From positions 57,453 to 121,452 of the forward strand of contig JAJTFC010000006.1 in the NCBI GenBank assembly GCA_021298315.1: 64,000 bases of DNA, given 5' to 3'. The notes below the pieces were generated by a model. The model searched no databases, was not told where the DNA came from, and worked only from the letters and a program-made list of their open reading frames with translations. Each line of letters starts with the position of its first letter. The stretch's first letter is position 1. This stretch comes from Planctomycetaceae bacterium. Its GTDB lineage: Bacteria; Planctomycetota; Planctomycetia; Pirellulales; Pirellulaceae. This document shows, piece by piece, positions 61,196 through 64,000 of this stretch. A program made the position numbers and the translations under genes.

Positions 61196-64000
61196 ATGAA
61201 AGCATCAAGATCGTATTGGTTCGTACTTAGCTTGCTAACTGCCCTAGGCCTATGGATAAGCCAGCCTTGTGCATTGGCACAAACATCCTCTGAGGGCTGG
61301 GTAAGAGTCGATATCGCTAGAGACACATGGCTATCGAATTACCCAAGTGAGCAAAGTGGATCCAACGGAGCTGCACCTAGATTAAAGCTCAAGTCGATCA
61401 TCGAGCTTTCGATCATCGATTTTCAGCCGGAAGCATTGAAGGGAAAAAACATCCAGCAAGCGAAACTGATGCTCAAGGTGGAAGGGGATCGGCCTATCGA
61501 GCGGGTGACCTTAAGCACCCTTAGCGCCGACTGGATTGAAGGGAACGGATCGGGCTATCAAGTCGTTAAGGGTGCATCGACCTTCACCCATCGAGTTTAC
61601 CCAACCGAGCGTTGGTACGACTCGGATGTAACGGCAGTAAGTATCGGGCAAGGCAATACGCTCTATGCATCCGTCGATGCCAAGCCGGCCGATGCCAAGG
61701 GTTGGGTCGAGTTAGACATTCCTCCTGAGATTTTATTGGCGAGAGTTCATGGACTCAGTTATGGCATTCTTTTGATGGATGACACCGGGAGTACTTGGAC
61801 TCGCAAAGGTGAAGAGTTCAAACAGGAGATCTTCCCCAACCGATTTGTAGCGAGTAAAGACTCGAACAAGTCCAGTGCTCCTTACATCCTGGTCAAGTAC
61901 GGGGCGGAAGCGAATTTCGCTCAAGCCGACAAGCCAGTTGCGGTTGAAACGCTCAGTTATGTCCCACCCGACAAGCTCGATCCTCGAGCTCGGTTGACTT
62001 GGAAGATCGCCCAGGAGGAAGCGAAGCGACTGATCGGTTTCCGAGCCAAATTGGATGGTCAGTGGATCGATCCATTTTGGGTTCCATCGATTCGAAGTCA
62101 TCTGGACCATCGATTCACCATGCCTCTGGATCGGCTATTGGACAAGAAAGCAGGCTTGGTATCCGAGGGATCCAAAGAAGCGAAAATTAGTGTCTACGCG
62201 ATACGCCTCGATGGGAAGCTAGGCGAGGAATCGAGCATTAGAGTCCCGGTTCTATTGAGCGACGACAAGCCCCTTGCGCTCGAACCGATCGCAGCGAGCA
62301 CGACCTCGGTCTCGAAGGAGGCTCTTTGGGATGGAACGCTTGATGGTGCAGGTACCAACTGGAGCGTGATCGATCCATTGGACATCTATATCTCGAAGAG
62401 TAACGCTCTGATTCCATCGCAGCGAAAGACTTACCTCCGAGCAAATCACCTCTTCGATGCAAAAAACCGAAGAGTTACGATCGATATGGCCCGAGGGGCT
62501 TGGGCAGGCTTTCAACTGGTTTCCAAGCAACCGATGTCGGCTAAGCTGAGTTGGGTCTGGGAGACTGCCCCGAATGTTGCCCAGTCGCTCAAGTCCTCCC
62601 GTGTGGAATTCTACACCTATAGAGAGGTTCCAAGCGGCGATCAATCGATCCCCGATCCATTAATTCCGATGTCCACCGACGGTCAATTCCCTCGTGTTAC
62701 TGCTCAAACCAGCGATGGGAATAATGCTTCGAATTGGCTTATCGAAACCTATATTCCCCCGGAATTTCCGGCGGGGAACCACGAGGCCAAGCTCATTGTC
62801 GAGCAGGGAGGTCAATCGATTGAACTTGCGGTGTCTATCCGAGTCCACGATGTTGTCATTCCAAAGACCCTGAGTTTTTTGCCGGAGATGAACTGTTACG
62901 CTTTGCCCGCGAATGATATCGATTACTATCGATTAGCCCATCGCCATCGGACGGTGGTGAATCGAGTCCCTTATGGACAAAGCGGGAAGGTGGCAGAGGG
63001 TTGTGCTCCAGAGTGGAAAAATGGCGTGTTCGATTGGAGGGCGTTCGATCAACGTTTTGGAAAACTTTTTACAGGTGAAGCGTTTGCGGATCTGCCTAGA
63101 GGAAGCGTACCGATCGAATGTTTCTATCTTGCGATGCACGAGAATTGGCCTCTTGCAATCGAACCAAACTACAACGGAAGTTACTGGGCTGATCAAGCCT
63201 TCACCAAAGAGTATCGCCAAGCTTGGGTTTCATCCGTCACTCAGAGTTTTGACCACTTGGCCCAGAGAGGTTGGATGCAAACTCGGTTTCATATCTATCT
63301 AAACAACAAGAATAATTTCAAATCCAGAGGTTGGTCGAGAGGATCTTCGCCGTGGCTGTTAGACGAACCGGCGAACTTCCAAGACTACATCGCACTTCGT
63401 TATTTTGGTCTAGCTTATTTCGATGGACTCAAAGAATCTCAAGCAGCACGAAAGCTTTCGGGAACGATAGGTATTGATCGACTCAATGGGATCGATTTGC
63501 CCAAAATGGTTTTTCGGGCAGACATTTCCAGACCCCAGTGGCAACGCGACACGCTCGACGAAATGCTCAAATTCAACGTGGTCGCAAATGGAGCCTACAA
63601 GGAGTACGAATCGCTGGTGCTCGATCGCAAATTCCGATTCGGCCAAGAAGTGGTTGTTTACGGAAGCAACAATCCGATCGGTAAAAGCAACGCAACAGCG
63701 GTGGCGTGGAGTTGGGATGCGTGGAGTTGTGGCGCCGATGGAGTTTTGCCATGGCAAACCATCGGCACGGCTGAGTCGTGGAAAAAGGCAGATGAACTAT
63801 CGCTGTTTTACCCCACCGACGGTATGCAGATACCTGGGCCAGTTGCATCGATTAGGCTCAAGGCTTATTGCTATGGCCAACAAGACGTCGAGCTTTTCGA
63901 GCATCTGGCAAGCAAAGCTCAAATGGATCGATATCGATTTGGTGCAATGCTCAGGAACTCACTCAAGCTTAAGTCGCAAGATCGGGCAGAGGGGAGCTAC
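61196..64000 (+). CDS. Exported DNRLRE-like / DUF4091 (glycoside-hydrolase-like) protein, 3' end beyond the window
   Basis: From ATG 61196 (GAGG about 6 nt upstream) 935 codons are open to the window edge. A signal peptide covers about residues 6-27 (ending CALAQ). Residues about 40-215 are a DNRLRE-type beta domain (TLSTLSADWIEG, TDVTAVS-like). Beta domains follow, then from about residue 560 a catalytic-like region: HDVVIPKTLSFLPEMN, HENWPLAIEPNYNG and WLLDEPANFQDYIALRYFGL. Near residue 850-920 the DUF4091 signature appears: WDAWSCGADGVLPWQTIG and PVASIRLKAYCYGQQDVELF. DUF4091 proteins resemble GH123-type N-acetylgalactosaminidases; the acidic pair is not certain here. It follows uvrA by 37 bp. 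Confidence 0.85.
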   Translation, partial: MKASRSYWFVLSLLTALGLWISQPCALAQTSSEGWVRVDIARDTWLSNYPSEQSGSNGAAPRLKLKSIIELSIIDFQPEALKGKNIQQAKLMLKVEGDRPIERVTLSTLSADWIEGNGSGYQVVKGASTFTHRVYPTERWYDSDVTAVSIGQGNTLYASVDAKPADAKGWVELDIPPEILLARVHGLSYGILLMDDTGSTWTRKGEEFKQEIFPNRFVASKDSNKSSAPYILVKYGAEANFAQADKPVAVETLSYVPPDKLDPRARLTWKIAQEEAKRLIGFRAKLDGQWIDPFWVPSIRSHLDHRFTMPLDRLLDKKAGLVSEGSKEAKISVYAIRLDGKLGEESSIRVPVLLSDDKPLALEPIAASTTSVSKEALWDGTLDGAGTNWSVIDPLDIYISKSNALIPSQRKTYLRANHLFDAKNRRVTIDMARGAWAGFQLVSKQPMSAKLSWVWETAPNVAQSLKSSRVEFYTYREVPSGDQSIPDPLIPMSTDGQFPRVTAQTSDGNNASNWLIETYIPPEFPAGNHEAKLIVEQGGQSIELAVSIRVHDVVIPKTLSFLPEMNCYALPANDIDYYRLAHRHRTVVNRVPYGQSGKVAEGCAPEWKNGVFDWRAFDQRFGKLFTGEAFADLPRGSVPIECFYLAMHENWPLAIEPNYNGSYWADQAFTKEYRQAWVSSVTQSFDHLAQRGWMQTRFHIYLNNKNNFKSRGWSRGSSPWLLDEPANFQDYIALRYFGLAYFDGLKESQAARKLSGTIGIDRLNGIDLPKMVFRADISRPQWQRDTLDEMLKFNVVANGAYKEYESLVLDRKFRFGQEVVVYGSNNPIGKSNATAVAWSWDAWSCGADGVLPWQTIGTAESWKKADELSLFYPTDGMQIPGPVASIRLKAYCYGQQDVELFEHLASKAQMDRYRFGAMLRNSLKLKSQDRAEGSY

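Overview
The window comes from a planctomycete, most likely a Pirellula/Rhodopirellula-type member of the PVC superphylum. The evidence is three DUF1501 proteins, two DUF1549/DUF1553 proteins with attached cytochrome-like domains, several DUF1080 (3-keto-disaccharide hydrolase) domains, formylglycine-type sulfatases, a large PVC-type dehydrogenase/haem-binding protein, a PEP-CTERM protein and a double-length UvrA. No rRNA, tRNA, CRISPR array, prophage or canonical transposase was seen. All calls are by reading, without database searches.

Layout. 1-9884: a partial MCE/PqiB-like gene, a small membrane protein and a SIMPL protein, then a leftward cluster DUF1549/1553 - DUF1501 - PPC protein - DUF1080/PhoD phosphatase. 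The first gene of this cluster carries an in-frame 75-bp hairpin repeat in its signal-peptide region. 10042-13062: a four-domain sialate-O-acetylesterase-like protein, then a 3' fragment of an RND efflux pump. 13811-16441: an orphan NarL-type regulator and an ExbB-ExbD-ExbD set. 16795-21235: a redoxin/cytochrome/copper-monooxygenase-like/EF-hand protein and an MMPL/RND transporter. 21228-30931: a broken TPR-glycosyltransferase, a Dus tRNA-dihydrouridine synthase, a small protein, two DUF1080 proteins (one a 1434-residue dehydrogenase fusion) and a glycerate 2-kinase.

30941-37169 (leftward): an ATPase/DUF234 gene behind two palindromes, a RimK-like ATP-grasp ligase, then an AroE-like protein - DUF1501 - sulfatase operon whose sulfatase is broken by a 31-bp tandem duplication. 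37405-40683 (rightward): EF-P, an exported PCMT-like methyltransferase and a CrtI-like flavoprotein. 40705-42122: a 1418-bp element with 47-bp terminal inverted repeats and five large hairpin repeats around one GxxExxY (PD-(D/E)XK-like) gene. This is the most unusual object in the window. 42122-53665: DUF1501 and DUF1553 genes, a secreted alpha/beta hydrolase with a DUF456 protein, then a leftward set of PEP-CTERM protein, sulfatase, Gfo/Idh/MocA oxidoreductase and lipid kinase. 53923-64000: thioredoxin reductase, the double UvrA and a truncated DUF4091 protein.

Functionally the region is dominated by exported hydrolases and cytochrome-linked proteins for breaking down sulfated or complex polysaccharides, mixed with housekeeping genes (EF-P, Dus, TrxB, UvrA). 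Four loci are decayed or rearranged: the RND fragment, the TPR-glycosyltransferase, the sulfatase and the repeat-expanded DUF1549 gene. Together with the hairpin element they show local repeat-driven instability.
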